Source: Fimadaptatus sp963928645 (GTDB lineage: Bacteria > Bacillota > Clostridia > Christensenellales > Aristaeellaceae). Taken from it: DNA of 11,438 bases. The notes beneath the pieces were generated by a model, which worked only from the letters and a program-made list of their open reading frames with translations, searched no databases and was not told the origin of the DNA. The position numbers and the translations under genes are program-made. Shown one piece after another: positions 1 through 7,343 of the stretch (its first letter is position 1; every line of letters starts with the position of its first letter). Location: assembly GCA_963928645.1 (NCBI GenBank), contig CAWVGT010000056.1, forward strand, positions 1 through 11,438, in the 5' to 3' direction.

Positions 1-735
1 CATCCGCTGTTCGCCCGTCCTGTGTTCATTGTCCAAACTCCGCATACACGGCTGTCCATCCATTCCACGTGACTACTCGCCCGCCCGCGTTCGCTGTTGG
101 CTGCTTTTCATCCGCTGTTCGCCCGTCCTGTGTTCATTGTCCAAACTCCACATACCCGGCTGTCCATCCATTCCACGTGACTACTCGCCCGCCCACGTTC
201 GCTGTTGGCCGCTTTTCATCCGCTGTTCGCCCGTCCTGTGTTCATTGTCCAACCTCCGCATACCCGGCTGACCATCCATTCTACGCGGCTACTCGCCTGC
301 CCGCGTTCGCTATTGGCCGCTTTTCATCCGCTGTTCGCCAGTCCTGCGTTCGTTGTCCAACCTCTGCATGTCCAGCTGTCCAGTTATTCCACACGGCTAC
401 TCGCCCGCCCGCGTTCGCTGTTGGCCGCTTTTCATCCGCTGTTCGTCCGTCCTGTGTTCATTGTCCAACCTCCGCATACTCGGCTGTCCATCCATTCTAC
501 ACGGCTACTCGCCCGCCCGCCTTCGCTGTCAGCCGCTTTTCATCCGCTGTTCGTCCGTCCTGTGTCCGTTGTCCAACCTCCGCATTCCAGGCTATCAGTC
601 AATTTCACACAGCCATTCGTCCCCGCTGTGTCCGCCGCTCGTTTGCGCTGCCTCCGCTGTTCATCTGCCCTGTGTTCGCAATCCCCGCGTCGCTGTCCAT
701 CCACACCGCATCTGCCGCTCGCCCGCCCGCGCCGC
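1..735. repeat. 108-bp tandem repeat array, degenerate at its right end
   Basis: Units starting with CATCCGCTGTT begin at 1, 109, 217, 325, 433 and 541, exactly 108 bp apart. Copies 1-5 differ at only a few positions each. Copy 6 (541 to about 650) is recognisable in its first half only, and a seventh, badly decayed copy runs from about 652 to 735. The first base of the window is already inside a unit, so the array extends to the left. By hand count, copy 2 holds 43 C, 31 T, 20 G and 14 A, so the plus strand is strongly pyrimidine-rich and less GC-rich than the neighbouring genes. Because 108 is a multiple of three and the unit has few stops, all three plus frames stay open, but none has a convincing ribosome binding site and all run antisense into tkt. 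The minus strand has a stop in each unit. I read it as a noncoding satellite-like array, although a repeat protein starting left of the window cannot be excluded. Confidence 0.93.
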
Positions 736-745
736 CGTCCCCACG

Positions 746-796
746 AAAAAAACCCCCGCAAGCCGCAGCCCACAAAAGAGCCGCAACCCGCGGGGG
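746..796 (-). terminator. Intrinsic terminator downstream of tkt
   Basis: On the minus strand, 34 bases after the tkt stop codon, CCCCCGC (796-790) can pair perfectly with GCGGGGG (759-753), followed at once by seven T (752-746). The loop is long (30 nt) and has little internal pairing, which weakens the call, but a 7-bp GC-only stem followed by a T7 tract is the classic rho-independent layout and the position is right. A self-complementary GCGCGC-type element just before it (about 798-815) may add structure. The site also separates the tkt operon from the tandem repeats. Confidence 0.65.
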
Positions 797-830
797 CACG
801 CGCGCCCTGCGCGCATTCACATATCAGCTG

Positions 831-2810
831 TTACTTGCCCAGCACCTTCAGCGCAGTCGCCGCCACGTTCTCAGCCGTGAAGCCGAACTTCTTGAACAGC
901 AGCCCCGCCGGCGCCGACGCGCCGAAGTGATCCAGCGTCACCGTCGCGCCGTCCAGGCCCACGTACTTGTGCCAGCCGAACGACACCGCCGCCTCGACCG
1001 CCACGCGCGCGCGCACCGCCTTGGGCATCACGCTCTCCTTGTACTCGTCGCTCTGCTGCTCGTACAGCTCGAAGCACGGCATCGATATCACGCGCGCCGC
1101 CACGCCCTGCTCGGCCAGCAGCGCCTGCGCCTGCACGCACTGCTCGACCTCGGAGCCGCTGGCCATCAGCAGCACGTCGGGGGTCGCCTTGTCGCAGTCG
1201 GATATTATGTAGCCGCCCTTGAGCGCCTCGGGGCCGGACTTCTCGTACAGCGGCAGGCTCTGGCGCGTCAGCACCAGCGCGGTCGGGGCGTTCGTGGTCT
1301 GGCTGAATATCCAGCCGGCCGCGGTCTCCTTGCTGTCCGCGGGGCGGAACACGTTCAGGCCCGGTATCGCGCGCAGGCCCGCCAGGTGCTCGACCGGCTG
1401 ATGGGTCGGGCCGTCCTCGCCCACGCCTATCGAGTCGTGGGTCAGCACATACGTCACCGGCAGCTTCATCAGCGCCGACATGCGCATGCCGTTTTTCATG
1501 TAATCCGAGAACACGAAGAACGTCGCGCAGTACGGGCGCAGGCCGCCGTGCAGCGCTATGCCGTTGGATATCGCCGACATCGCGTGCTCGCGCACGCCGA
1601 AGTGCATGTTGCAGCCGTTGCGATCCTCGGCCGAGAAGTCGCCGCGGCCCTTGGTGTAGGTCTTGTTGGACGGCGCCAGGTCGGCGCTGCCGCCGAACAG
1701 GTTGGGTATGCGCGTGGCCAGCTTGCCCAGCACTATGCCCGACGAGTTGCGGGTGGCCTCGCGGCCCTCGAACTTCCACAGGTCCTCGTCGCCTATCAGG
1801 TCGAGCGGCAGCTCCTTGCTGAACCAGAAGTCCCACGCGCCGGCCAGCTCGGGGTACGCCTCGCGGTACTCGGCGAACAGCTTGTTCCAGTCGGCCTCGG
1901 CCTGCTCGTTCTTCTTCATCTCGTCGGCGATGTGGGCGTAGACCTCGGCGGGCACCTCAAAGGGCTGCTCGCACGGCCAGCCCAGCGCGTCCTTGGTCGC
2001 GGCCAGCGCGTCCGCGCCCAGCGGTTCGCCGTGCGCCGCGGCCATGCCGGCCTTGGGCGAGCCAAAGCCTATCGCGGTGTGGCACACTATCAGCGTGGGC
2101 CTGTCGGACGCCTTGGCGATCTCTATCGCGTCGGACACCAGCTTCCAGCAGTTGCCGTTCTTGACGTCTATCACGTTCCAGCCGTAGGCGCGGAAGCGCG
2201 CGGGCACGTCCTCAGTAAACGCTATGTCGGTATCGCCCTCGATCGATATCTCGTTGTCGTCGTAGAGCGCTATGAGCTTGTTGAGGCGCAGCGTGCCGGC
2301 CAGCGAGCACGCCTCGCTGGCTATGCCCTCCATCATGCAGCCGTCGCCCAGTATGCAGTAGGTGTAGTGATCCATCACTGGATAGCCGTCGCGGTTGAAG
2401 CGCGCGGCCAGGTGCGCCTCGGCGATCGCGAAGCCCACGGCGTTGGCTATGCCCTGGCCCAGCGGGCCGGTCGTGGTCTCAACGCCCACGGTGTGGCCGT
2501 ACTCGGGATGGCCGGGCGTCAGCGAATCCAGCTGGCGGAAGTTCTTTATCTCCTCGATGTCCAGCCCGTAGCCGAACAGGTGCAAAAGCGAATACTCCAG
2601 CATCGAGCCGTGGCCGCTGGACAGCACGAACCGGTCGCGGTTGATCCAGTTGGGGTTGTGCGGGTTGTGCTTCATCTGCTTGGCCCACAGCGCGTAGGCC
2701 ATGTCCGCGGCGCCCATGGGCATGCCCGGGTGGCCGGACTTGGCCTTGTCGACCGCCTCGGCCGACAGCACGCGTATCGCGTCGATGCAGAGCTTGTCTA
2801 TCTGGTTCAT
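831..2810 (-). CDS. tkt: Transketolase
   Basis: This 659-residue protein has the full length of the family. It is the thiamine-diphosphate enzyme that moves two-carbon ketol units between sugar phosphates in the non-oxidative pentose phosphate pathway, in the cytoplasm. The N-terminal PP domain shows KSGHPGMPMG (His27), SSGHGSM (His67), GPLGQG (115-120), and the ThDP/metal motif GDG (155-157) with DDN (184-186). His260 sits in the AAAHGEPLG segment. The middle Pyr domain has FGGSADLAPSNKT (372-384), VREHAM with the catalytic Glu408, and the substrate histidines in THDS (458) and GPTHQP (470). The start at 2810 is preceded by GGAGGAGA at good spacing; an in-frame upstream ATG at 2951 would overlap the preceding gene and adds no conserved sequence. 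The 121-bp gap to that gene is GC-rich with short palindromes but no clear promoter, so co-transcription is likely. Nothing looks damaged. Confidence 0.97.
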   Translation of the reverse strand: MNQIDKLCIDAIRVLSAEAVDKAKSGHPGMPMGAADMAYALWAKQMKHNPHNPNWINRDRFVLSSGHGSMLEYSLLHLFGYGLDIEEIKNFRQLDSLTPGHPEYGHTVGVETTTGPLGQGIANAVGFAIAEAHLAARFNRDGYPVMDHYTYCILGDGCMMEGIASEACSLAGTLRLNKLIALYDDNEISIEGDTDIAFTEDVPARFRAYGWNVIDVKNGNCWKLVSDAIEIAKASDRPTLIVCHTAIGFGSPKAGMAAAHGEPLGADALAATKDALGWPCEQPFEVPAEVYAHIADEMKKNEQAEADWNKLFAEYREAYPELAGAWDFWFSKELPLDLIGDEDLWKFEGREATRNSSGIVLGKLATRIPNLFGGSADLAPSNKTYTKGRGDFSAEDRNGCNMHFGVREHAMSAISNGIALHGGLRPYCATFFVFSDYMKNGMRMSALMKLPVTYVLTHDSIGVGEDGPTHQPVEHLAGLRAIPGLNVFRPADSKETAAGWIFSQTTNAPTALVLTRQSLPLYEKSGPEALKGGYIISDCDKATPDVLLMASGSEVEQCVQAQALLAEQGVAARVISMPCFELYEQQSDEYKESVMPKAVRARVAVEAAVSFGWHKYVGLDGATVTLDHFGASAPAGLLFKKFGFTAENVAATALKVLGK

Positions 2811-2931
2811 CTTATATCTCCTCCATCCGTAGTTGATCGCAATAAAGCCCCGGTTCCCGGCGCGCGGGAGCGCGGTTGTATGGCCAAACCCGCGCGCGGG
2901 CGGCGCGGGACTGGTGGCGGGTGGTCGCGCG

Positions 2932-4446
2932 TCAGCGAATCGCGGCCTCAAGCGGCCCCAGGTCTATGCTGTCGCAGTCGCGTATGACCTCGTAGAGCTG
3001 GCTGAGCATCTCGCGCACGCCGCCGGGCACGTCGCTCTCGGCGTTGAGCGGCAGCACCGGGTCGTGCAGCGACAGCCTGAGCAGGAACCAGGCGTTGTCC
3101 ACGCCCTCGCCCAGGTCGAAGCTGATGCGCACGCCCTCGCGGTTGTCGGGCGCCAGGTGCCAGCGGTGGTCGTCCAGCGTGTGGGCCAGCACCGCGTCTA
3201 TGACCTCCTGGCCGGCGGTCTTGAAGTCCTCGGCGAGTATCCTGAGGCGGATCTCGGTGCTCTCGACCGGCTCGCGCAGCTCGGCGATCAGCGAGCCCAG
3301 CGTCTGGCCCTCGCGCTTGCGCTTCATGGCCTCTATCACCAGGCGCGTGACCAGGTACATGCCGTCGTCCAGGAAGTAGTTCTCCCTGAGCGCGGCGTGG
3401 CCCGAGGTCTCGATGGCCAGCGGGCAGTCGATGCCCTCCTCGTTCAGGCGGATGGCCTCGTCTATCACGTTGCGGTAGCCGCGCTTGAAGCGGTAGTGCA
3501 CGCCGCCCCATTCGCTTATGAACGTCTTGAGCCCGCTTGAGGTCACCGAGTCGGTCACGAACGTGGCGCCGGGGTGCTCTTCCAGCAGTATCACCGCTAT
3601 CAGCGCTATCAGCCGGTTGCGGTTTATCTCCTTGCCGGTGGCGTCGACGATCGCGGCGCGGTCGCAGTCGGCGTCGAATATCACGCCCATGTCGGCGCCG
3701 GCCTGGGTCACGGCGCGGCTGAGCGAATCCATGGCCTCGGGCACCTCAGGATGGGGTATGTGATTGGGGAACCGGCCGTCGGGCTCGAGGAACTGGCTAC
3801 CCTCGGTATCGGCGCCCAGCTCGCGCAGCAGCTTCTCATAGAACCCGCCCGCGCCGTTGCCGGCGTCCACGACCACGTGCAGCCCCAGCAGCGGCAGCGC
3901 CACGTCGGTGTCCAGGCCCTTGCGCACCATGGCCTTGAGCTGCTCGCTGTACAGGCTCAGGAAGTCGATCTGCTTTACGAGCCGGGGGGTCACGTGGGTC
4001 TGCTGCGCCTGTTTGAGTATCTGCTCTATCTCGGCGCCGGTCAGGCCGCCCTGGCGCGTGACGAACTTGAGCCCGTTGCGGGTCCAGGGCAGGTGGCTGG
4101 CGGTGACCATTATCGCGCCGTCGCAGCGGGTCTCATCGTTTACGGTGGTCATGAACATCGCGGGCGTGGTGCACAGCCCGCAGTCCAGCACGTCGCAGTC
4201 GGCGTTGGTCAGCCCGCGCATCGCCGCCGCGGCCAGCCGCGGCCCGGACAGGCGCGAGTCCCGGCCCACCGCTATCGTCAGATCCGCGGGGGTCTTGCCC
4301 AGCTTGGCAGCCAGGAACTGCGCGAACACGTAGCTGACCGTCTCGGCCAGCTCGTCGGTCATCTGAACGCCTATGCCGTCGTGCTCAATGGCCTCGCCGC
4401 GTATGTCGCTGCCCGACTTGAGCTTGAGCCAATCGCTTCTCATCAT
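2932..4446 (-). CDS. Phosphomannomutase/phosphoglucomutase (alpha-D-phosphohexomutase family)
   Basis: This 504-residue protein belongs to the alpha-D-phosphohexomutases (COG1109, ManB-like), which interconvert hexose 1- and 6-phosphates and so feed glycogen, cell-wall and nucleotide-sugar synthesis. Domain 1 carries the phosphoserine loop as VTASHLP (Ser117) followed by RNGLKF; the common form is TASHNP, and the Leu variant marks a known subgroup. The metal loop is DADCD (258-262) with the following Arg in domain 2, and the sugar-binding loop is ETSGH (346-350) in domain 3. The C-terminal phosphate-binding domain lacks an obvious RPSGTEP motif; the matching place reads LRLSLHDPVLPLNAES, as expected for a divergent subgroup. 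Two adjacent ATG codons (4446 and 4443) share an AGGAG; the upstream one is used here, so the start is uncertain by one codon. It lies 30 bp after the DUF2461 gene and 121 bp before tkt. Whether it prefers mannose or glucose phosphates cannot be told from sequence. Confidence 0.93.
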   Translation of the reverse strand: MMRSDWLKLKSGSDIRGEAIEHDGIGVQMTDELAETVSYVFAQFLAAKLGKTPADLTIAVGRDSRLSGPRLAAAAMRGLTNADCDVLDCGLCTTPAMFMTTVNDETRCDGAIMVTASHLPWTRNGLKFVTRQGGLTGAEIEQILKQAQQTHVTPRLVKQIDFLSLYSEQLKAMVRKGLDTDVALPLLGLHVVVDAGNGAGGFYEKLLRELGADTEGSQFLEPDGRFPNHIPHPEVPEAMDSLSRAVTQAGADMGVIFDADCDRAAIVDATGKEINRNRLIALIAVILLEEHPGATFVTDSVTSSGLKTFISEWGGVHYRFKRGYRNVIDEAIRLNEEGIDCPLAIETSGHAALRENYFLDDGMYLVTRLVIEAMKRKREGQTLGSLIAELREPVESTEIRLRILAEDFKTAGQEVIDAVLAHTLDDHRWHLAPDNREGVRISFDLGEGVDNAWFLLRLSLHDPVLPLNAESDVPGGVREMLSQLYEVIRDCDSIDLGPLEAAIR

Positions 4447-4476
4447 ATCCGCTCCTTTTATATGCGCCGCGCGGCG

Positions 4477-5214
4477 TCAATACGGATCGCCGTCGGCCTC
4501 GGGGACGTCCATTATGCGCCTGAGCCCGGCCTCGCCGGCATCCGGCGGGCGCTCGGGTCGCAGCTGATACATCATATTATATACCGGCATAAGCGCCTCA
4601 AAGCCCGCCAGCAGTATATCGGGCAGCGCGTTCGACTCCAGCTCGCGCGCGGGTATTGAGCGCTCCAGATAGAAGCTGCGGCACGCGTACCAGCGCGCCA
4701 GCTCGCCCTCCAGCCCCTCGGGCCGGGCGATGCGCCTGTACTGCGGCCCCGCCAGCTCGAATCCGGCCGCGCGCGCCGATTCCAGCAGCGCCTGGGCGCG
4801 CTCCGGCTCCTCCCGGATCAGCCGGCGCACGCCGTCCATCCACGCGCGGTCGTCCCCGTACATGCCCGCGCCGGCGTGCGCGCTGAGCGCGCTTATGTCA
4901 AAGTAGAAGTGAAAGCAGTCGCGCTTGGGCTGGCCCGCGCGGTGGTAGCCCAGCCACATGTAGTCGCGATAGGGCGACTTGTCGCGCGAAAACCGCAGAT
5001 CGCGGTTGATGTGCGATATCACGCGGCCCGGGCGCACTTCCAGCTCGCCGTCCAGCGCCAGCATGCCCGGCGCCAGCTCCATGCACAGCGCGCTGAGCGG
5101 CCCGCGCACGCTCGCCTGATACCAGGCGTGGTTTGAGTGAAAGAACTCGCGGTTGTTGTTGAACTGGAGCGCCATGAAGAACTCGGACGCGCTCCTGTCA
5201 AAGCCCGCAAACAT
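4477..5214 (-). CDS. DUF2461 family protein
   Basis: A 245-residue soluble protein matching the DUF2461 (TIGR02453) pattern, whose biochemical role is unknown. Visible hallmarks are FFMALQFNNNREFFHSN near the N terminus (residues about 12-28), HINRDLRFSRDKSPYRDYMWLGYHR in the first half, FHFYFDIS shortly after, and an RSFYLER motif in the C-terminal half. No signal peptide or membrane segment is seen. An ATG at 5232 would add six residues, but it lies within a couple of bases of the predicted transcription start. The ATG at 5214 has AAGGGGTGA at proper distance and gives the family-like N terminus MFAGF, so it is preferred. It is the first gene of a three-gene minus-strand set with the phosphohexomutase and tkt. 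Its link to sugar metabolism is positional only. Confidence 0.88.
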   Translation of the reverse strand: MFAGFDRSASEFFMALQFNNNREFFHSNHAWYQASVRGPLSALCMELAPGMLALDGELEVRPGRVISHINRDLRFSRDKSPYRDYMWLGYHRAGQPKRDCFHFYFDISALSAHAGAGMYGDDRAWMDGVRRLIREEPERAQALLESARAAGFELAGPQYRRIARPEGLEGELARWYACRSFYLERSIPARELESNALPDILLAGFEALMPVYNMMYQLRPERPPDAGEAGLRRIMDVPEADGDPY

Positions 5215-5240
5215 CGCGTCACCCCTTCTCATTCTATACT

Positions 5241-5269
5241 ATTATACATTCCGTGCGCGCAGTTGGCAA
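5241..5269 (-). promoter_or_regulatory. Sigma-A-type promoter for the DUF2461-phosphohexomutase-tkt genes
   Basis: On the minus strand TTGCCA (5269-5264) and a perfect TATAAT (5246-5241) are separated by exactly 17 bp. Transcription would begin near 5234, leaving a leader of about 20 nt with the AAGGGGTGA ribosome binding site before the ATG at 5214. No other convincing promoter was seen in the 30-bp and 121-bp gaps downstream, so this may serve all three genes. Confidence 0.75.
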
Positions 5270-5337
5270 GAGCATTTTGCGCGGCGCGCCGGGCGGCGTC
5301 GCATATTTATACCGTGCCGCATAGAGGCAGCCTCAGC

Positions 5338-5361
5338 GGGTTACAATTTAAGATGTAACCC
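5338..5361. repeat. Perfect 8-bp inverted repeat GGGTTACA-N8-TGTAACCC
   Basis: GGGTTACA (5338-5345) and TGTAACCC (5354-5361) are perfect inverted arms around the AT-only-but-one spacer ATTTAAGA. The dyad lies between the minus-strand operon promoter and the first DnaA boxes. It has no T-run beside it, so it looks more like a protein-binding dyad than a terminator. No regulator can be named from sequence. Confidence 0.7.
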
Positions 5362-5403
5362 ATGTGTCCCGCGCCCGCCGGCGACCGTCCGTCCGGGAGC
5401 GCG

Positions 5404-5804
5404 CCCTCCACAGCTGTGGAAGAACCTGGGCGCACATTGAGGCCCGCCTGTGGATATCCCCAAAAGAAATGTGGATAATCGGGTATAAAAGTTTTCCGGG
5501 CCGCGCGCGCGCCGTCAGTCCGGCATGTTTCATTTAAATAGGAAACTATTCCGCGCGCGCCGGGCCGCTTTCGCCGGTTTTTACAGTGTTTTCCACCGGG
5601 GATGCACAAATTGAGCCGAAACATTTGCGCTAAAAAGCGCTATTTGGGCTTGAACTCCCGGGGATTTTTTGCTATCATGGATACACGTTTTCCACCGCTG
5701 GGAAAAATCTATCCACATGGTGTGGATAATTCTGTGGAAAACCATCGGCACGCAGCCAAATAAAACCACACAGCCGGCCGCCTAGACGCTCAGCCTGTTG
5801 ATAA
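5404..5804. other. oriC, upstream half: DnaA-box cluster before dnaA
   Basis: This lies in the 640-bp gap between DUF2461 and dnaA. Boxes matching TTATCCACA perfectly are on the minus strand at 5470-5478 and 5721-5729; TTTTCCACA is at 5733-5741 (minus). One-mismatch boxes are at 5449-5457 (minus), 5709-5717 (plus, CTATCCACA) and 5796-5804 (minus, TTATCAACA), plus TTTTCCACC at 5589-5597 and 5688-5696. Weaker CCACA cores flank 5404-5423. The pair at 5710-5728 forms a perfect TATCCACA-TGG-TGTGGATA dyad. An AT-rich island (about 5526-5550) is bracketed by two copies of CCGGGCCGC (5496-5504, 5560-5568) set in GC-alternating sequence. This corresponds by position to the incAB part of the Bacillus subtilis origin. 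Confidence 0.88.
5650..5678 (+). promoter_or_regulatory. Candidate dnaA promoter
   Basis: TTGAAC (5650-5655) and TATCAT (5673-5678) are spaced by 17 bp, and the spacer ends in a T6 run. Transcription would start near 5685, giving a leader of about 170 nt that contains the DnaA boxes at 5688-5741. Binding of DnaA there would be expected to repress the gene, as in other bacteria where dnaA is autoregulated. Each hexamer deviates from consensus at two positions or fewer, so the call is moderate. Confidence 0.5.
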
Positions 5805-5855
5805 CCCGGGCCTGTTTTTTTTGCCCGGCTCGCGCGGCCGCAATCGGAGGAACGG

Positions 5856-7187
5856 ATGAAACCTGACGAGATAGACGAGATCTGGAAACGCACCTGCGCG
5901 CCGCTGAAGGACGCGCTCGCCGAGGTCAGCTACGAGACCTGGATCGCCACGCTCAAGCCGCTGGACGCGGTGGGCGACCGGTTCCTGCTGGAGGCCAGCA
6001 CGCCGTTTCACCGCAACATGATAACCTCGCGCTACAGCGAGCTGGTGCGCAACGCACTGCGCGCGGCCACCCGGCGCGATTACGAGCTGGAGGTGTACCT
6101 GCCCGGCGAGACCGCGGGCGACAGGCGCCGGCCCGAGCCCGAGCCCGGCATAGGCGCCTACGCCAACGGGCTAAACCCCAAGTACACGTTCGACACGTTC
6201 GTAATAGGCAATTCGAACCGGTTCGCGCACGCGGCCTCGCTCGCGGTGGCCGAATCGCCGGCCGACGCGTACAACCCGCTGTTCCTGTACGGCGGCGTCG
6301 GGCTGGGCAAGACCCACCTGATGCACGCGATCGGCCACCACATGCTGCGCGAAAACCCGGCGATCAAGCTGGTATACATAACCAGCGAGAACTTCACAAA
6401 CGAGCTGATCTCCGCGATACAGAACAACCGCAACACCGAGTTCCGCGAGCGGTTCCGCAACGTGGACGTGCTGATGGTCGACGACATACAGTTCATCGCC
6501 GGGCGCGACTCGACTCAGGAGGAGTTCTTCCATACGTTCAACCAGCTGCACGCCAGCGGCAAGCAGATAATCATATCCTCGGATAAACCGCCGCGCGATA
6601 TACCTACATTGGAAGAAAGGCTGCGCAGCCGGTTCGAATGGGGCCTGATCGCCGACATACAGCGGCCCGATTACGAGACCCGCATCGCGATACTGCGCAA
6701 GAAGGCCCAGGTCGAGCACATAGATGTGTCCGACGACATAATCGCCTTCATCGCCGACAAGATCGAATCCAACATCCGCGAGCTGGAGGGCTCGCTGACC
6801 CGGATAATCGCGTACGCGTCGCTGTCCGGCAAGCCCATAACGATGGCCGTGGCCGAGGAGGCGCTGCGCAACATACTCTCGATAAAGGATCCCAAGCGCA
6901 TCACGCCCGACGTGATAACCCAGGTAGTGTCCGACTTCTACGGCGTCAGCCCCGAGGACGTCAAGTCCTCCAAGCGCAACCGCGAGATCGCGCTGCCGCG
7001 CCAGATCGCGATGTACCTCACGCGCGACCTGACCGAGCTGTCGCTGCCGCGCATAGGCGACGCGTTCGGCGGCCGCGACCACACCACAGTGATGCACGCC
7101 TGCGACAAGATATCCCAACTGCTGCAGAACGATCCCGCGCTCAAGAACTCGCTGGCCGAGCTCAGGAAGACCATACGCGAGAAGTAG
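5856..7187 (+). CDS. dnaA: Chromosomal replication initiator protein DnaA
   Basis: A 443-residue DnaA, complete. Domain I (about 1-85) opens with IDEIWKRTCAPLKDALAEVSYETWI, the helicase-loader and self-interaction surface. Domain II is a short Pro/Glu-rich linker (about 86-105). Domain III is the AAA+ ATPase: the conserved entry FDTFVIGNSNRFAHAA (112-127), Walker A GGVGLGKT (146-153), Walker B LMVDD (206-210), and the SRF arginine region near 258-260. Domain IV binds DnaA boxes, with the basic stretch around 370-383 and the signature GDAFGGRDHTTVMHACDKI (401-419). The ATG has GGAGG five bases upstream. The ATP-bound protein binds boxes on both sides of this gene and opens the duplex, and it probably controls its own transcription. 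Domain II is at the short end for the family. Dominant ATA codons for Ile match the neighbours, so there is no sign of transfer. Confidence 0.99.
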   Translation: MKPDEIDEIWKRTCAPLKDALAEVSYETWIATLKPLDAVGDRFLLEASTPFHRNMITSRYSELVRNALRAATRRDYELEVYLPGETAGDRRRPEPEPGIGAYANGLNPKYTFDTFVIGNSNRFAHAASLAVAESPADAYNPLFLYGGVGLGKTHLMHAIGHHMLRENPAIKLVYITSENFTNELISAIQNNRNTEFRERFRNVDVLMVDDIQFIAGRDSTQEEFFHTFNQLHASGKQIIISSDKPPRDIPTLEERLRSRFEWGLIADIQRPDYETRIAILRKKAQVEHIDVSDDIIAFIADKIESNIRELEGSLTRIIAYASLSGKPITMAVAEEALRNILSIKDPKRITPDVITQVVSDFYGVSPEDVKSSKRNREIALPRQIAMYLTRDLTELSLPRIGDAFGGRDHTTVMHACDKISQLLQNDPALKNSLAELRKTIREK

Positions 7188-7304
7188 CGCTGTGGACAGG
7201 CGGGCGAAAGTCGCGGTTTCGGCCCCGGTTTTCAACACGCGCGTCCACAGGCGGCGCGCCCGCGCGGCGGGGTTTTCCCTGGCTTTTCCACCGTTTCCAC
7301 TGCT

Positions 7305-7331
7305 CTACTACTACTACGACTACTTATACTA
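7305..7331 (-). promoter_or_regulatory. DnaA-trio single-strand DnaA-binding element
   Basis: On the plus strand the triplets are CTA CTA CTA CTA CGA CTA CTT ATA CTA. Read 3' to 5' on the minus strand they become GAT four times, then GCT, GAT, GAA, TAT, GAT. Seven of nine fit the DnaA-trio consensus 3'-(G/A)A(T/A)-5', with the central A lost only in the fifth and the first base off in the eighth. The element starts three bases after the last DnaA box, in phase with the expected DnaA filament path from duplex boxes onto one strand. Confidence 0.82.
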
Positions 7332-7343
7332 AAGCATATGCTT
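7332..7343. repeat. 12-bp palindrome AAGCATATGCTT in the unwinding region
   Basis: A perfect palindrome, flanked by ACTTAT (7322-7327) and its complement ATAAGT (7345-7350). The outer arms are offset by three bases from the inner dyad. It lies directly after the DnaA-trios, where the first melted DNA is expected, and could either be simple AT-rich unwinding DNA or a binding site for a regulator. Confidence 0.7.

Noticed and set aside
1..648. CRISPR array
   Set aside because: The whole 108-bp unit is repeated with no unique spacers, and no cas genes are present.
2811..2931. Terminator or separate promoter between the phosphohexomutase gene and tkt
   Set aside because: Short GC palindromes occur (2855-2869, 2889-2900) but no T-run follows, and no paired -35/-10 hexamers could be found.
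69..2987. Very long plus-strand open frame crossing the repeats and tkt
   Set aside because: It runs antisense through all of tkt; its length comes from the stop-poor repeat unit and the GC-rich shadow of a clear transketolase. It has no ribosome binding site or family resemblance.
3574..4659. Long plus-strand frame opposite the phosphohexomutase, with similar long frames opposite dnaA, dnaN and mnmE
   Set aside because: All are antisense shadows in GC-rich DNA of genes with unmistakable catalytic motifs; they have low-complexity composition and no start signals.
5527..5546. parS-like site (GTTTC...GAAAC)
   Set aside because: The consensus parS has a 4-base centre with CACGTG; here the arms are 10 bases apart. 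No parA or parB gene is in the window.
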